A stretch of DNA of 64,000 nt from Prolixibacteraceae bacterium UBA6162 (GCA_002428215.1 DIUI01000067.1:1-64000), one strand, 5' to 3'; shown: positions 45,721-56,193, counted from the stretch's first letter. A program made the numbers and translations. Notes: generated by a model from the letters alone, not told the origin.

Positions 45721-46284
45721 ATGTCAAGGATAGGAAAACTACCGATAGAACTTCCGGCCGGCGTTAAGCTGACCGTGAGCGACGACAATACGGTTACCGT
45801 TAAAGGTCCTCTCGGCGAATTAAGTCAGAAGGTCGATAAAGATATTACCGTTGCCATCGAAGATAATACCATTACTTTTTCCAGGCCAAGCGATCAGAAA
45901 AACCACCGGGCACTTCACGGTTTGTACCGTTCTCTGGTGAATAATATGGTTATTGGCGTTACCAAAGGATATGAACTCAATATGGAGCTTGTAGGAGTCG
46001 GTTTCAGGGCGGAACAGCTGCCCGATAATGTAATCGACCTTGTGCTGGGATTTTCTCACCATACCTACATTCAGCTTCCCCCCGAAGTAAAGGTCGAGGT
46101 GAAGGCTGAAAAGCGAAGCAATCCTTTCATCAAACTTACATCGATCGACAAACAGCTGATCGGTCAGGTTGCTGCCAAGATCCGTTCATTCCGTGCACCA
46201 GAGCCATACAAAGGCAAAGGTATCAAGTTCGTTGGAGAACAACTGAGACGTAAGGCTGGTAAATCAGCAGGTGTTAAAAAGTAA
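45721..46284 (+). CDS. rplF: 50S ribosomal protein L6
   Basis: The 187-aa L6 starts MSRIGKLPIELPAGV and ends with EPYKGKGIKFVGEQLRRKAGKSAG. A rare purine-rich GGAGG-like stretch (TTAGGAGGATTACC) precedes its start and may act as a true ribosome binding site. Confidence 0.98.
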   Translation: MSRIGKLPIELPAGVKLTVSDDNTVTVKGPLGELSQKVDKDITVAIEDNTITFSRPSDQKNHRALHGLYRSLVNNMVIGVTKGYELNMELVGVGFRAEQLPDNVIDLVLGFSHHTYIQLPPEVKVEVKAEKRSNPFIKLTSIDKQLIGQVAAKIRSFRAPEPYKGKGIKFVGEQLRRKAGKSAGVKK

Positions 46285-46296
46285 AAATTAGAAGCT

Positions 46297-46653
46297 ATGT
46301 CTTTAACCAAGTTAGAAAGACGATACAGAATAAAGCAACGTATTCGTAAAATTGTCTCCGGAACAACCGAAAGGCCCCGGATGAATGTATACAGAAGCAA
46401 CAAACAGATCGCCGTTCAATTAATCGACGATTTGCAGGGGGTAACCCTCGTTGCTGCCTCCTCACTCGACAAAGCTGTCGTGGCTGCCACCGGAACCAAA
46501 TCTGAAAAGGCTGCTCTGGTAGGTAAACTGATTGCCGAAAAGGCGCTCGCAGCAGGTATCAGCTCGGTAGTTTTCGACCGTAACGGATATCTATATCATG
46601 GTAGAGTTAAACAATTAGCTGACGCTGCCCGCGAAGGTGGCCTTAAATTCTAA
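46297..46653 (+). CDS. rplR: 50S ribosomal protein L18
   Basis: The 118-aa L18 binds 5S r[41 protein letters not shown] is diagnostic. Its stop overlaps the rpsE start (TAATG). Confidence 0.97.
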   Translation: MSLTKLERRYRIKQRIRKIVSGTTERPRMNVYRSNKQIAVQLIDDLQGVTLVAASSLDKAVVAATGTKSEKAALVGKLIAEKALAAGISSVVFDRNGYLYHGRVKQLADAAREGGLKF

Positions 46654-47174
46654 TGAATATGGCACAGAATATCAGAAATATTAAAACAAGCGACCTCGAT
46701 CTTAAAGACAGGCTCGTGGCCATCAACCGCGTTACTAAAGTAACCAAGGGTGGACGTACATTTACCTTCTCGGCAATTGTAGTAGTTGGCAACGAAAATG
46801 GCATAGTTGGCTGGGGGCTCGGTAAAGCGAGCGAAGTTACCGCAGCCATCGCAAAAGGCGTGGATGCTGCCAAGAAAAACCTTGTGAAGGTACCCGTACT
46901 GAAAGGTACCATTCCGCACGAGCAGGTGGCCAAATTTGGCGGTGCCAGAGTGCTGCTAAAACCCGCCCGTTCCGGTACAGGTGTAAAAGCAGGGGGTGCG
47001 ATGCGTGCCGTACTTGAGAGTGTTGGTATTCACGACATCCTGGCAAAAGCCCAGGGTTCATCGAATCCACACAACCTTGTTAAAGCAACAATGGCTGCCC
47101 TTCTCGAACTGAGAGATGCCAACACCGTAGCTTATCACCGTGGTGTTACATTGGAAAAAGTATTTAAAGGATAA
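46653..47174 (+). CDS. rpsE: 30S ribosomal protein S5
   Basis: The 173-aa S5 shows [32 protein letters not shown] and [19 protein letters not shown]. The start may be ATG 46653 (overlapping the rplR stop) or ATG 46659. Confidence 0.97.
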   Translation: MNMAQNIRNIKTSDLDLKDRLVAINRVTKVTKGGRTFTFSAIVVVGNENGIVGWGLGKASEVTAAIAKGVDAAKKNLVKVPVLKGTIPHEQVAKFGGARVLLKPARSGTGVKAGGAMRAVLESVGIHDILAKAQGSSNPHNLVKATMAALLELRDANTVAYHRGVTLEKVFKG

Positions 47175-47180
47175 ACAGTT

Positions 47181-47363
47181 ATGGCAAAGATAAGAGTAAC
47201 GCAGGTTAGAAGTAGCATAGGTGCTACCAAACACCAGAAAGCAATTCTGGCTTCGCTCGGATTGCGTAAGCGGCTTCAGACAGTGGAGCACGATAATAAT
47301 CCTGTTATTCAGGGTATGATTACTAAAATGCGCCACCTCATAACTGTTGAGGAAGTAAAATAA
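47181..47363 (+). CDS. rpmD: 50S ribosomal protein L30
   Basis: The 60-aa L30 has the pattern KIRVTQVRSSIGATKHQKAILASLGLRK. It is placed between rpsE and rplO as usual. Confidence 0.96.
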   Translation: MAKIRVTQVRSSIGATKHQKAILASLGLRKRLQTVEHDNNPVIQGMITKMRHLITVEEVK

Positions 47364-47383
47364 TTTTTTAAACTGCTACGATT

Positions 47384-47830
47384 ATGGAATTAAACAACAT
47401 ACAACCCGCAGCCGGTTCTGTTAGATCCAACTCAAGGGTAGGACGCGGACAGGGTTCAGGTGGTGGTGGTACTGCCAAGCGAGGTCACAAAGGAGCCAAA
47501 TCAAGGTCTGGATACTCACGGAAGGTAGGTTTTGAAGGTGGCCAGATGCCCCTGCAGCGTATTGTGCCTAAATTCGGTTTTAAAAATATGAACCGGGTAG
47601 AATACAAAGCCATCAACCTCGATGTACTGCAGCAGATCGCTCAGTCTAAAGGTCTCACCGAAATCAACCACAAAATTCTGATGGAAGCCGGTGTTATCTC
47701 AAAAAATGACAAGGTGAAAATTTTGGGCGGCGGTGAACTGACAATCAGTCTCAAAGTGCAGGCCCACGCATTCTCCAAAACCGCTAAGGAAGCAATCGAA
47801 AAATTGGAAGGTACCACTGAAACACTCTGA
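47384..47830 (+). CDS. rplO: 50S ribosomal protein L15
   Basis: The 148-aa L15 has SRVGRGQGSGGGGTAKRGHKGAKSRSG and GFEGGQMPLQRIVPKFGF. Confidence 0.97.
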   Translation: MELNNIQPAAGSVRSNSRVGRGQGSGGGGTAKRGHKGAKSRSGYSRKVGFEGGQMPLQRIVPKFGFKNMNRVEYKAINLDVLQQIAQSKGLTEINHKILMEAGVISKNDKVKILGGGELTISLKVQAHAFSKTAKEAIEKLEGTTETL

Positions 47831-47835
47831 TCCGG

Positions 47836-49179
47836 ATGAAACGATTTATAGAAACCTTAAAGAATATCTATAAAATTGAGGACCTGAGGTCCCGAATTGG
47901 TATAACACTCTTTTTTGTGTTGATTTACCGTTTGGGCTCCTATGTTTCTCTTCCGGGTATCGATCCTGCGCAGCTTGGCCAACTAAAGAGCCAAACATCC
48001 GACGGACTACTGGGTCTTCTCGATATGTTCTCTGGTGGTGCATTCTCGAATGCCTCCGTTTTTGCCCTCGGTATTATGCCTTATATCTCAGCCTCGATTG
48101 TGATTCAGTTGCTGGGTATAGCCGTTCCTTATTTCCAGCGTTTGCAAAAAGAGGGGGAATCGGGACGTCGCAAAATCAATCAGATTACCCGTTATCTTAC
48201 GGTAGCAATTCTGCTTTTCCAGTCACCAGCCTATTTGGCCAACCTGAGGTTTCAGCTCCCTGATACCGCGTTTGCAGTTTCTGGTCTGATGTTTACGATA
48301 ACCTCTACCATCATCATGACCGCAGGTTCGATGTTTGTTATGTGGTTGGGTGAAAAGATTACCGATAAGGGTATCGGAAACGGTATCTCAATCATCATTA
48401 TGATTGGTATAATTGCCCGTTTGCCTTTCTCTCTCTTCGCTGAATTTGCTTCACGTTTCAGTCAGCAGGGTGGTGGAATGGTTATGTTCCTGGTTGAATT
48501 TGTAATTTTGTTCTTCATCTTCGCCGGTACCATTCTATTGGTGCAGGGAACCCGTCGTATTCCTGTTCAGTATGCCAAAAGAATTGTTGGCAACAAACAG
48601 TATGGCGGTGTAAGACAATATATACCGCTTAAGGTTAATGCTGCAGGGGTTATGCCTATCATATTTGCTCAGGCAATTATGTTTGTGCCTATTACCCTGG
48701 CTGGATTTGCCTCCTCAGAAACATTGGGTAATTTTGCTTCGGCTTTTACCAACCACACTGGTTTCTGGTATAACTTTACCCAGTTTATGCTGGTTATCGC
48801 CTTTACCTACTTCTATACTGCCATTACAGTTAATCCTGTTCAAATGGCTGAAGATATGAAGAAGAACGGCGGATTTATACCTGGAATTAAGCCAGGCAAA
48901 AAGACGGTTGAGTATCTGGATACGGTTATGTCAAGAATTACCCTTCCGGGATCTATTTTTCTGGGTATTGTTACCATTCTTCCTGCATTTGCAATGCTGA
49001 TGGGTATCAATACTCAGTTTGCGCTCTTTTACGGAGGAACCTCCCTGCTCATTCTTGTAGGGGTTATCCTCGATACCTTGCAGCAAATTGAGAGTCATCT
49101 GCTCATGCGGCATTACGACGGTCTTATGAAATCTGGCCGGATAAAAGGTCGCTCTGGCGGTGGTCAGGCAATGTATTAA
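47836..49179 (+). CDS. secY: Protein translocase subunit SecY
   Basis: The 447-aa channel subunit of the Sec translocon has ten hydrophobic segments. RLGSYVSLPGIDP, DMFSGGAFSNASVFALGIMPYISASI and QGTRRIPVQYAKR are conserved. It starts 5 bp after rplO. Confidence 0.98.
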   Translation: MKRFIETLKNIYKIEDLRSRIGITLFFVLIYRLGSYVSLPGIDPAQLGQLKSQTSDGLLGLLDMFSGGAFSNASVFALGIMPYISASIVIQLLGIAVPYFQRLQKEGESGRRKINQITRYLTVAILLFQSPAYLANLRFQLPDTAFAVSGLMFTITSTIIMTAGSMFVMWLGEKITDKGIGNGISIIIMIGIIARLPFSLFAEFASRFSQQGGGMVMFLVEFVILFFIFAGTILLVQGTRRIPVQYAKRIVGNKQYGGVRQYIPLKVNAAGVMPIIFAQAIMFVPITLAGFASSETLGNFASAFTNHTGFWYNFTQFMLVIAFTYFYTAITVNPVQMAEDMKKNGGFIPGIKPGKKTVEYLDTVMSRITLPGSIFLGIVTILPAFAMLMGINTQFALFYGGTSLLILVGVILDTLQQIESHLLMRHYDGLMKSGRIKGRSGGGQAMY

Positions 49180-49194
49180 TGTAAAGTTATTTTT

Positions 49195-49416
49195 ATGGCA
49201 AAACAGCTCACCATCGAACAGGATGGAACCATAATCGAGGCATTATCAAATGCCATGTTTAGGGTAGAACTCGAAAATGGACACGTTATAACGGCACACA
49301 TCTCCGGAAAGATGCGGATGCACTACATCAAGATCCTTCCGGGTGACAAGGTAAAACTGGAAATGTCGCCATATGATCTGAGCAAAGGACGCATAACATT
49401 CAGGTATAAAAATTAA
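49195..49416 (+). CDS. infA: Translation initiation factor IF-1
   Basis: The 73-aa OB-fold protein binds the 30S A site. [42 protein letters not shown] is typical. Confidence 0.98.
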   Translation: MAKQLTIEQDGTIIEALSNAMFRVELENGHVITAHISGKMRMHYIKILPGDKVKLEMSPYDLSKGRITFRYKN

Positions 49417-49428
49417 AGACGAGATACA

Positions 49429-49545
49429 ATGAAAACGCGAGCATCGATTAAAAAAAGAAGCGCTGACTGTAAAATTGTTCGCAGGAAGGGGCGCTTGTTT
49501 GTCATCAACAAGAAGAACCCGAAGTTCAAACAACGTCAAGGATAA
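49429..49545 (+). CDS. rpmJ: 50S ribosomal protein L36 (zinc-independent form)
   Basis: This 38-aa protein reads [19 protein letters not shown] at the start and ends NPKFKQRQG. The zinc-binding set of classical L36 (Cys11, Cys14, Cys27, His) is reduced to Cys14, so it is the zinc-free form. It sits between infA and rpsM, the usual place. Confidence 0.96.
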   Translation: MKTRASIKKRSADCKIVRRKGRLFVINKKNPKFKQRQG

Positions 49546-49566
49546 AAATTAAAAAAACGATTCAAT

Positions 49567-49944
49567 ATGGCACGATTAGTAGGTGTTGATATTCCTGATA
49601 ATAAAAGGGGCGAGGTGGCGTTGACCTACATCTTTGGTATAGGTCGCAGCAGCGCTGCAAAAATCCTTGATAATGCTGGAGTTGACAAAAACCTTAAAGT
49701 TCAAGAGTGGAACGACGATCAGCTGAGTGCTGTTCGGCAAATAATAACCGATAGCTTCAAAGTTGAAGGTGAACTGCGCAGTGAAGTGCAGTTGAACATC
49801 AAACGTTTGATGGATATTGGCTGTTATCGTGGAATCAGGCACCGTATCGGTTTACCGTTGAGGGGTCAGTCTACCAAAAACAATGCGCGTACCCGCAAGG
49901 GAAAACGGAAAACTGTTGCTAACAAGAAAAAAGCCACTAAATAA
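49567..49944 (+). CDS. rpsM: 30S ribosomal protein S13
   Basis: The 125-aa S13 has [24 protein letters not shown] and [30 protein letters not shown]. Confidence 0.98.
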   Translation: MARLVGVDIPDNKRGEVALTYIFGIGRSSAAKILDNAGVDKNLKVQEWNDDQLSAVRQIITDSFKVEGELRSEVQLNIKRLMDIGCYRGIRHRIGLPLRGQSTKNNARTRKGKRKTVANKKKATK

Positions 49945-49956
49945 CAGGTGTAAATT

Positions 49957-50346
49957 ATGGCAAAAAAGAGTGGAACTAGTAAAAAAAGAGTGGTTGTTGT
50001 GGAGTCAAATGGCATGCTGCATGTCCATTCCTCTTTCAATAACATTATCGTAACCCTTACCAATATGAATGGCGAGGTGATCAGCTGGTCATCAGCCGGA
50101 AAAAAGGGTTTCCGCGGGTCGAAAAAGAACACCCCTTATGCTGCGCAGGTAGCCGCTGAAGAGTGCGCCAAAACGGCCTTCGATTTGGGTCTCCGTAAAG
50201 TTAAGGCCTACGTAAAGGGTCCTGGAAATGGTCGCGAATCTGCTATCAGAGCGGTCGCAAATTCAGGTATCCAGGTTGTTGAGATTGTGGATGTTACGCC
50301 AATGCCGCACAACGGTTGCCGGCCACCCAAAAGAAGACGTGTATAA
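49957..50346 (+). CDS. rpsK: 30S ribosomal protein S11
   Basis: The 129-aa S11 has [21 protein letters not shown] and the conserved end [17 protein letters not shown]. Confidence 0.98.
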   Translation: MAKKSGTSKKRVVVVESNGMLHVHSSFNNIIVTLTNMNGEVISWSSAGKKGFRGSKKNTPYAAQVAAEECAKTAFDLGLRKVKAYVKGPGNGRESAIRAVANSGIQVVEIVDVTPMPHNGCRPPKRRRV

Positions 50347-50362
50347 TTTTAAAAATTAGGAA

Positions 50363-50971
50363 ATGGCTAGATATAGAGGACCTAAATCCCGTATAGCTCG
50401 GAAATTTGGCGAGCCAATCTTTGGACCCGATAAAGCTTTTGAGCACAAAAACTTCCCTCCCGGAATGCATGGCTTAAATGCCAAGAGAAGGAAAAAATCA
50501 GAATATGGCCTTCAGCTTAAAGAGAAGCAAAAGGCGAAATATACCTATGGCGTGCTTGAGCGTCAGTTCCGCGGACTCTTCAAAAGGGCAGCTGCGTCGA
50601 CCGAAAAAACCGGTGAGATGTTGCTGCAGCTTCTTGAATCTCGTCTGGATAACGTTGTGTATCGTCTCGGTATCGGAAAATCACGTGCAGGTGCCCGTCA
50701 GTTGGTTACCCATCGTCATATTCTAGTTAATGGCGAAGTTGTGAACATTCCTTCTTATTTGCTGAAACCCGGCGATGTAATTGGTGTTCGCGAGAAATCG
50801 AAATCGCTCGAAATTATTACCGAAGCACTTCATTCACGTCGCCACAACCGTTACAGCTGGCTTCAGTGGGAAGACTCACAGATGGTCGGTAAATTTATGA
50901 ACCGTCCTGAACGCGAGGATATACCCGAAAACATTAAGGAGCAGCTCATCGTTGAGTTGTACTCGAAATAA
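50363..50971 (+). CDS. rpsD: 30S ribosomal protein S4
   Basis: The 202-aa S4 has [19 protein letters not shown], the S4 domain ([32 protein letters not shown]) and a Bacteroidota-type N-terminus without the zinc-binding Cys set. Confidence 0.98.
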   Translation: MARYRGPKSRIARKFGEPIFGPDKAFEHKNFPPGMHGLNAKRRKKSEYGLQLKEKQKAKYTYGVLERQFRGLFKRAAASTEKTGEMLLQLLESRLDNVVYRLGIGKSRAGARQLVTHRHILVNGEVVNIPSYLLKPGDVIGVREKSKSLEIITEALHSRRHNRYSWLQWEDSQMVGKFMNRPEREDIPENIKEQLIVELYSK

Positions 50972-50992
50972 TTATTTATACGAAAGGTTATT

Positions 50993-51985
50993 ATGGCAAT
51001 ATTAGCGTTCCAAAAACCTGACAAGGTTGTAATGATCGAATCCGGCGAGAAGTACGGGAAATTTGAATTCCGTCCTCTTGAGCCCGGATACGGTATTACC
51101 ATCGGTAATGCCCTCCGGAGAATTTTGCTCTCTTCGCTCGAAGGATTTGCCATTGTTACAGTTAAAATTGAAGGCGTCGATCATGAGTTCTCCACCGTTA
51201 AGGGGGTAATCGAAGACGTTACCGATATCATTCTCAATCTCAAACAGGTGCGCTTTAAGCGCGAAGTTGAAGATGTTGAGTCCGAGACGGTAGCGGTTAC
51301 CATCACCGGACAGGAGGATTTTAAAGCTGGCGATATCAATAGATTCATGACCGGCTTTAGGGTATTAAATCCCGACCTGGTCATCTGTCGGATGGAACCC
51401 GATGTTAAGTTTACTATCGAACTTACCATTAACAAGGGGCGTGGCTACGTGCCCGCATCCGAAAACCGTCCGGCTGAATCCGAATTTAGCGTGATTCCAA
51501 TCGATTCCATCTACACCCCCATCGAGAAGGTTAAATACTCTGTCGAAAACTTCAGGGTAGAACAAAAAACCGACTACGAGAAATTGCTTATCGAAATCTC
51601 AACGGATGGTTCAATTCAACCCAAAGAGGCTTTGAAAGAGGCTGCAAAAATTCTGATTTATCACTTCTTGTTATTCTCCGACGAAAAGATTACCATCGAT
51701 TCTGACGAAAAGTTTGCCAACGAAGAGTTTGATGAAGAAGTTTTGCACATGCGACAACTGCTTAAAACCAAGTTGGTTGATCTCGATCTTTCAGTAAGAG
51801 CACTCAACTGTCTTAAGGCAGCCGATGTTGAAACCCTGGGAGAGCTCGTAACCTACAACCGTAATGACCTTTTGAAATTCCGGAACTTCGGTAAAAAGTC
51901 GCTCACCGAATTAGATGATCTACTGGTGGCTATGGGGCTTAATTTCGGGATGGAAATCGTTAAGTACAAATTAGACAAGGAATAA
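50993..51985 (+). CDS. rpoA: DNA-directed RNA polymerase alpha subunit
   Basis: The 330-aa alpha subunit has the N-terminal dimerisation domain ([27 protein letters not shown]) and the C-terminal domain (about 255-325, [23 protein letters not shown]) that contacts activators and UP elements. It is placed between rpsD and rplQ as usual. Confidence 0.98.
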   Translation: MAILAFQKPDKVVMIESGEKYGKFEFRPLEPGYGITIGNALRRILLSSLEGFAIVTVKIEGVDHEFSTVKGVIEDVTDIILNLKQVRFKREVEDVESETVAVTITGQEDFKAGDINRFMTGFRVLNPDLVICRMEPDVKFTIELTINKGRGYVPASENRPAESEFSVIPIDSIYTPIEKVKYSVENFRVEQKTDYEKLLIEISTDGSIQPKEALKEAAKILIYHFLLFSDEKITIDSDEKFANEEFDEEVLHMRQLLKTKLVDLDLSVRALNCLKAADVETLGELVTYNRNDLLKFRNFGKKSLTELDDLLVAMGLNFGMEIVKYKLDKE

Positions 51986-51991
51986 TCTACA

Positions 51992-52636
51992 ATGAGACAC
52001 AATAAGAAATTTAACCATCTGGGCAGAAAGAGTGCACACCGTAAGGCGATGCTTTCAAACATGGCCGCCTCACTCATTCTGCACAAGCGGATATCAACAA
52101 CTGTTGCAAAAGCGAAAGCTCTGCGTATGTATGTTGAACCGCTTATTACCAAGTCGAAAGACGACACCACCCACGCCCGTAGGATTGTATTTAGTTACCT
52201 CCAAAACAAGGAAGCGGTTACTGAGCTTTTCCGCGAAGTTTCTGTGAAAGTTGGCGATCGCCCCGGAGGCTATACCCGTGTGCTTCGTACCGGTAACCGT
52301 TTAGGCGATAATGCCGATATGTGCATTATCGAGCTTGTTGATTTCAACGAATCAATGCTCGCTGCCTCTTCGTCTGCCGATAAAGGCAAAAAACGCCGTG
52401 GGCGCCGTGGAGGATCCAAGAAAGAGGGTGCCGAAACTGTGGTTGCCGCTGAAAAGATAACTCCAGCAGCCAAAGCTGCAGCTCCCAAGACCGCAGCCGT
52501 TGCCGAAGTCGCTGAAGTTGTAGAAGAGGTAAATGTACCTGTTGCTGAAGTCACTGAAGCAGCTCAGGAGGAAAATCCCGAATCTCCCGCTGAAGAGGCT
52601 CCTGCTTCGGATGATGCAGAGAAAAAAGCTGAATAA
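51992..52636 (+). CDS. rplQ: 50S ribosomal protein L17 with long C-terminal extension
   Basis: The first ~120 residues are a normal L17 ([44 protein letters not shown]). A further ~95 residues follow: a basic patch ([14 protein letters not shown]) and then a low-complexity Ala/Glu/Val/Pro tail. L17 proteins with tails occur in Bacteroidota, but the total of 214 aa is at the long end. It ends the super-operon. Confidence 0.96.
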   Translation: MRHNKKFNHLGRKSAHRKAMLSNMAASLILHKRISTTVAKAKALRMYVEPLITKSKDDTTHARRIVFSYLQNKEAVTELFREVSVKVGDRPGGYTRVLRTGNRLGDNADMCIIELVDFNESMLAASSSADKGKKRRGRRGGSKKEGAETVVAAEKITPAAKAAAPKTAAVAEVAEVVEEVNVPVAEVTEAAQEENPESPAEEAPASDDAEKKAE

Positions 52637-52659
52637 TTAGTAGCTATATACTATAATTC

Positions 52660-52686
52660 AAAAAGGCCGGTTATCCGGCCTTTTTT
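52660..52686 (+). terminator. Terminator of the ribosomal protein super-operon
   Basis: AAAAAGGCCGG-TTAT-CCGGCCTTTTTT is a perfect hairpin with T-run, 23 bp after rplQ. It can work in both directions and also serve the convergent msrC gene. Confidence 0.92.
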
Positions 52687-52688
52687 GA

Positions 52689-53150
52689 TTATATCCAAAT
52701 CAGTTGTAAAATCCTCTCCAGCCATTGTGCATCTGTGGCGTCGAAAGATGCCTTTTCTGAACTGTCGACATCAAGTACCCCAATAATATTACCGTCTGAA
52801 TTTCGGAACGGTACCACTATCTCTGAGTTTGAACGGGCGTCGCAGGCGATATGGCCTGGGAATTGATGTACATCTTCTACTACAACGGTTTCGTTGCGGT
52901 TAATAGCAGCCCAGCAAACCCCTTTGTTTTTTTCAAGTACCTGACAGGCAACAGGGCCCTGATAACTTTTTACTATTAACTCCCCGTCGCTGAGCATATA
53001 AAATCCCGTCCAGAAGAAGTACTCCATTTTGTGGTGTAATACTGCTACAACGGTTGCCATGCGTGCATCGCGGTTGTTGCTTTTTTTTATAAGCGTTTCG
53101 AGCTGCTGGTAAAGCCGGCTGTATCGGCCATCCTTTTTATTCTGTTCCAT
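52689..53150 (-). CDS. msrC: Free methionine-R-sulfoxide reductase (GAF domain)
   Basis: This 153-aa GAF-domain enzyme reduces free methionine-R-sulfoxide. The three catalytic cysteines Cys69, Cys79 and Cys103 have the same spacing (10 and 24) as Cys84, Cys94 and Cys118 of E. coli fRMsr, in GPVACQVL, GVCW and GHIACDARSNSEIVVP. The start at 53150 (MEQNKKDG) is used; the frame is open further upstream, but that would run through its own and the hisS promoter. Confidence 0.92.
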   Translation of the reverse strand: MEQNKKDGRYSRLYQQLETLIKKSNNRDARMATVVAVLHHKMEYFFWTGFYMLSDGELIVKSYQGPVACQVLEKNKGVCWAAINRNETVVVEDVHQFPGHIACDARSNSEIVVPFRNSDGNIIGVLDVDSSEKASFDATDAQWLERILQLIWI

Positions 53151-53214
53151 ACCAATTTGTAGCGTGTGCGTGTTGATATCGACTCCATTTCTGAGTCTGC
53201 CTATTAAAACGATG

Positions 53215-53222
53215 CAAATATA
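53215..53222 (-). promoter_or_regulatory. -7 element for msrC
   Basis: The minus strand reads TATATTTG, matching TAnnTTTG. It lies only 5 bp from the -33 box of the divergent hisS promoter, so the two promoters overlap. Confidence 0.5.
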
Positions 53223-53227
53223 GGGCA

Positions 53228-53256
53228 TTTGATTCAGTTGGAAAATTGTACTTTTG
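53228..53256 (+). promoter_or_regulatory. Promoter of hisS
   Basis: TTTG (53228-53231), a 17-bp spacer and TACTTTTG (53249-53256) match the consensus. It supports the ATG at 53284. Confidence 0.7.
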
Positions 53257-53283
53257 ACTACTGATAGAAATCTTCTGTTTATT

Positions 53284-54645
53284 ATGGTGCAAAAACCCGC
53301 TATTCCCAAAGGTACCCGCGACTTTAATACCGATGAAATGCGTCGCCGAAACTATATTTTCGATACCATTCGTTCGGTTTTCAGATTGTATGGTTACCAG
53401 CCTATCGAGACTCCTGCCATGGAGAATCTTTCTACCCTGATGGGTAAATATGGCGATGAGGGTGACAAGTTGCTGTTTCGGATTCTTAATTCGGGCGACT
53501 TTCTTTCGAAACTTCCCGATCATCTTTTGCCGGAAGGTGACGCCATTCAGCTCGCTTCCCTTATTTCTGAAAAGGGCTTGCGGTACGATCTCACTGTGCC
53601 ATTTGCACGTTTTGTGGTACAGCACCGCAATGATCTTGTTTTTCCTTTCAAACGGTATCAGATTCAGCCGGTCTGGCGAGCCGATCGCCCGCAGAAGGGG
53701 CGCTATCGGGAATTCTATCAGTGCGATGCCGATGTTATCGGCAGCAATAGTCTGATCAATGAAGCCGAATTGGTGCAACTGATTGATGGGGTTTTTTCAA
53801 AATTGAACTTGAAAGTTGTCGTTAAAATCAACAACCGGAAAGTTTTGGCAGGTATTGCCGAGGTTATCGGTTTTCCCGACCGGCTTACCGATATTACCGT
53901 GGCCATCGATAAGATCGATAAAATAGGTCTCGATTCCGTTCTGTCGGAACTAACGGCCAAAGGATTATCAAAGGTTGCAATCGATAAACTGACCCCTGTG
54001 CTGCTGTTTTCTGGCAATACTGCCGCGAAAATCACTAAACTTGAATCGCTGCTTGAGTCTTCAAGCATTGGTGCTGCCGGTATAGCAGAATTGAAAACAC
54101 TCTTTTCTTATATTACAAAGAGTGGGGTTTCGACTCCGGTAGAACTTGACCTTACGCTGGCTCGCGGGCTCAATTACTACACAGGAGCCATTTTTGAGGT
54201 CAAATCGCTCGATGTTAGCATTGGTAGTATCTGTGGTGGTGGGCGGTACGACGACCTAACCGGTATCTTTGGAATGCCCGGGGTCTCCGGGGTTGGAATT
54301 TCGTTTGGCGCTGAAAGAATATACGATATCATGCTCCAGCTTGAGCGTTTCCCCGAATCTACGCCCGACAATACCCGTGTGCTTATGGTCAATTTTGGTC
54401 CAGCAGAAGAGGCGTATGTCTTGCCTGTCCTTGCTGAGCTGCGAAGGAATGGTATCAATGCTGAGATCTACCCCGATGCCGATAAACTGAAAAAGCAGCT
54501 CAACTATGCAAACCGCAAGGGAATACCCTATGTTGTGCTGGTTGGAGAAAGCGAGATGGCACAAAACCAAATGACCCTGAAAAATATGGTTACCTCCGAG
54601 CAGTTATTTGTTACCACCTCCGAGCTGATAAATATCCTTTCCTGA
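53284..54645 (+). CDS. hisS: Histidine-tRNA ligase
   Basis: This 453-aa class II synthetase charges tRNA-His. Motif 1-like [21 protein letters not shown], motif 2 ([20 protein letters not shown]), the histidine motif [14 protein letters not shown] and motif 3 ([14 protein letters not shown]) are visible, and the anticodon-binding domain lies at the C-terminus (about 360-453). hutH follows 45 bp downstream. Confidence 0.96.
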   Translation: MVQKPAIPKGTRDFNTDEMRRRNYIFDTIRSVFRLYGYQPIETPAMENLSTLMGKYGDEGDKLLFRILNSGDFLSKLPDHLLPEGDAIQLASLISEKGLRYDLTVPFARFVVQHRNDLVFPFKRYQIQPVWRADRPQKGRYREFYQCDADVIGSNSLINEAELVQLIDGVFSKLNLKVVVKINNRKVLAGIAEVIGFPDRLTDITVAIDKIDKIGLDSVLSELTAKGLSKVAIDKLTPVLLFSGNTAAKITKLESLLESSSIGAAGIAELKTLFSYITKSGVSTPVELDLTLARGLNYYTGAIFEVKSLDVSIGSICGGGRYDDLTGIFGMPGVSGVGISFGAERIYDIMLQLERFPESTPDNTRVLMVNFGPAEEAYVLPVLAELRRNGINAEIYPDADKLKKQLNYANRKGIPYVVLVGESEMAQNQMTLKNMVTSEQLFVTTSELINILS

Positions 54646-54690
54646 ATGCGATCTGTTTGGGAAATTGGGGTACACTAAAGTTGTACAAGC

Positions 54691-56190
54691 ATGAACCAGT
54701 CAGAATACCTGATTTCGCCCGAGCCCCTATCCTTCGAGACCATCGAAGAGATTTTGGAGAATGACAGCTTTTTGCGTATTTCGGACGCTTCGAAGGCACT
54801 TATTGAGAAAAGCAAGGCATACCTCGACGATAAAATTGCCCGGACAGAGGGCCCGCTCTATGGTATTACCACTGGTTTTGGGGCCTTGTGCGATATTGAT
54901 ATACCTAAGGCCGATCTTAGCAAACTTCAGGAAAATCTGGTGCTTTCCCACGCGTGCAATCTGGGTCCCGAGATTCCGCACGATGTTACCCGATTGATGC
55001 TGTTGCTGAAGGCCCACGCCCTGGCAAAAGGAAACTCCGCAGTGCAGCTCATTACTGTACAGCGCATTTTGGATATGTTTAACCACCGAATTACGCCTGT
55101 GGTTTGTGAATTGGGATCGTTGGGTGCCAGCGGCGATCTGGCTCCGCTTTCGATGTTGTTTTTGCCGTTGCTCGGTCATGGCGAGGTGTGGTACAAGGGG
55201 GTCAAATATCCGGCTGCTGAAGTGTTTTCCCAATTTGGTTGGGAGCCTATAAGGCTTGAGGCAAAAGAGGGATTAGCCCTGCTGAATGGCACCCAATTTA
55301 TGAGCGCCCATGGCGTATATACTCTACTTCAGTCGTTCAGATTGTTAAAACAGGCCGATATCATTGGCGCATTATCGCTCGATGCCTTCGATGGTCTCAT
55401 CGAACCCTTTATGGAAAACATTCAACGCATCAGGCCCCATCCGGGTCAGTTGCAAACGGCAGCCAATTTCCGGTACTTACTTTCCGGGAGCGAAATTATG
55501 GCCAGATCGAAGCAACACATACAGGATCCATACTCATTTCGGTGTATCCCTCAGGTACATGGAGCGGTAAAAGATAGTGTAAACTATGTGGCAGGTGTTT
55601 TTGGAATCGAGATTAACTCGGTTACCGATAACCCAACTGTATTCCCCGACGAAGATAAAATCGTTTCGGGTGGTAACTTTCACGGGGAACCTCTTGCTCT
55701 GGCCCTCGATTTTCTTGCCATTGCCCTTTCCGAGTTGGGGAGTATTTCTGAACGGCGCACCTACCGTTTGATATCTGGTGAGCGCGGACTGCCCGAATTT
55801 CTGGTGGCTCAACCGGGGATCAACAGCGGATTTATGATTCCTCAATATGCTGCGGCCTCTATTGTGAGTCAGAATAAACAGTTGAGTACTCCGGCTTCGG
55901 TCGACTCCATTCCGTCGTCGAACGAACAGGAAGATCATGTTAGCATGGGTGCCAACGCAGCTACCAAGGCGTTAAAAGTGGCCATGAATGTAGAACGGAT
56001 TCTGGCCATTGAACTTTACAATGCGGCACAGGCTCTTGATTTCAGACGGCCGCTTCAAACATCGCCCTATCTGGAAGATTTTTTTGCTCAGTACCGAAGT
56101 CGTGTAGAATTTGTTAGAACCGATACCCTCATGTATAAGGACATCAACGAAACCATAAGTTTCTTGCATAATGCAAAGGTAGTGGTATAA
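54691..56190 (+). CDS. hutH: Histidine ammonia-lyase
   Basis: This 499-aa enzyme removes ammonia from histidine to give urocanate, the first step of histidine breakdown. The Ala146-Ser147-Gly148 triad that cyclises to the MIO electrophile lies in GSLGASGDLAPLS. The Tyr/Gly-rich GPLYGITTGFG and the SSNEQEDHVSMGANAA segment are typical. No hutU, hutI or other hut gene is adjacent, so the rest of the pathway must lie elsewhere. Confidence 0.95.
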   Translation: MNQSEYLISPEPLSFETIEEILENDSFLRISDASKALIEKSKAYLDDKIARTEGPLYGITTGFGALCDIDIPKADLSKLQENLVLSHACNLGPEIPHDVTRLMLLLKAHALAKGNSAVQLITVQRILDMFNHRITPVVCELGSLGASGDLAPLSMLFLPLLGHGEVWYKGVKYPAAEVFSQFGWEPIRLEAKEGLALLNGTQFMSAHGVYTLLQSFRLLKQADIIGALSLDAFDGLIEPFMENIQRIRPHPGQLQTAANFRYLLSGSEIMARSKQHIQDPYSFRCIPQVHGAVKDSVNYVAGVFGIEINSVTDNPTVFPDEDKIVSGGNFHGEPLALALDFLAIALSELGSISERRTYRLISGERGLPEFLVAQPGINSGFMIPQYAAASIVSQNKQLSTPASVDSIPSSNEQEDHVSMGANAATKALKVAMNVERILAIELYNAAQALDFRRPLQTSPYLEDFFAQYRSRVEFVRTDTLMYKDINETISFLHNAKVVV

Positions 56191-56193
56191 AAA

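Noticed and set aside
53137..53778. 213-aa minus-strand frame opposite hisS
   Set aside because: It runs through the hisS promoter and opposite a conserved synthetase.
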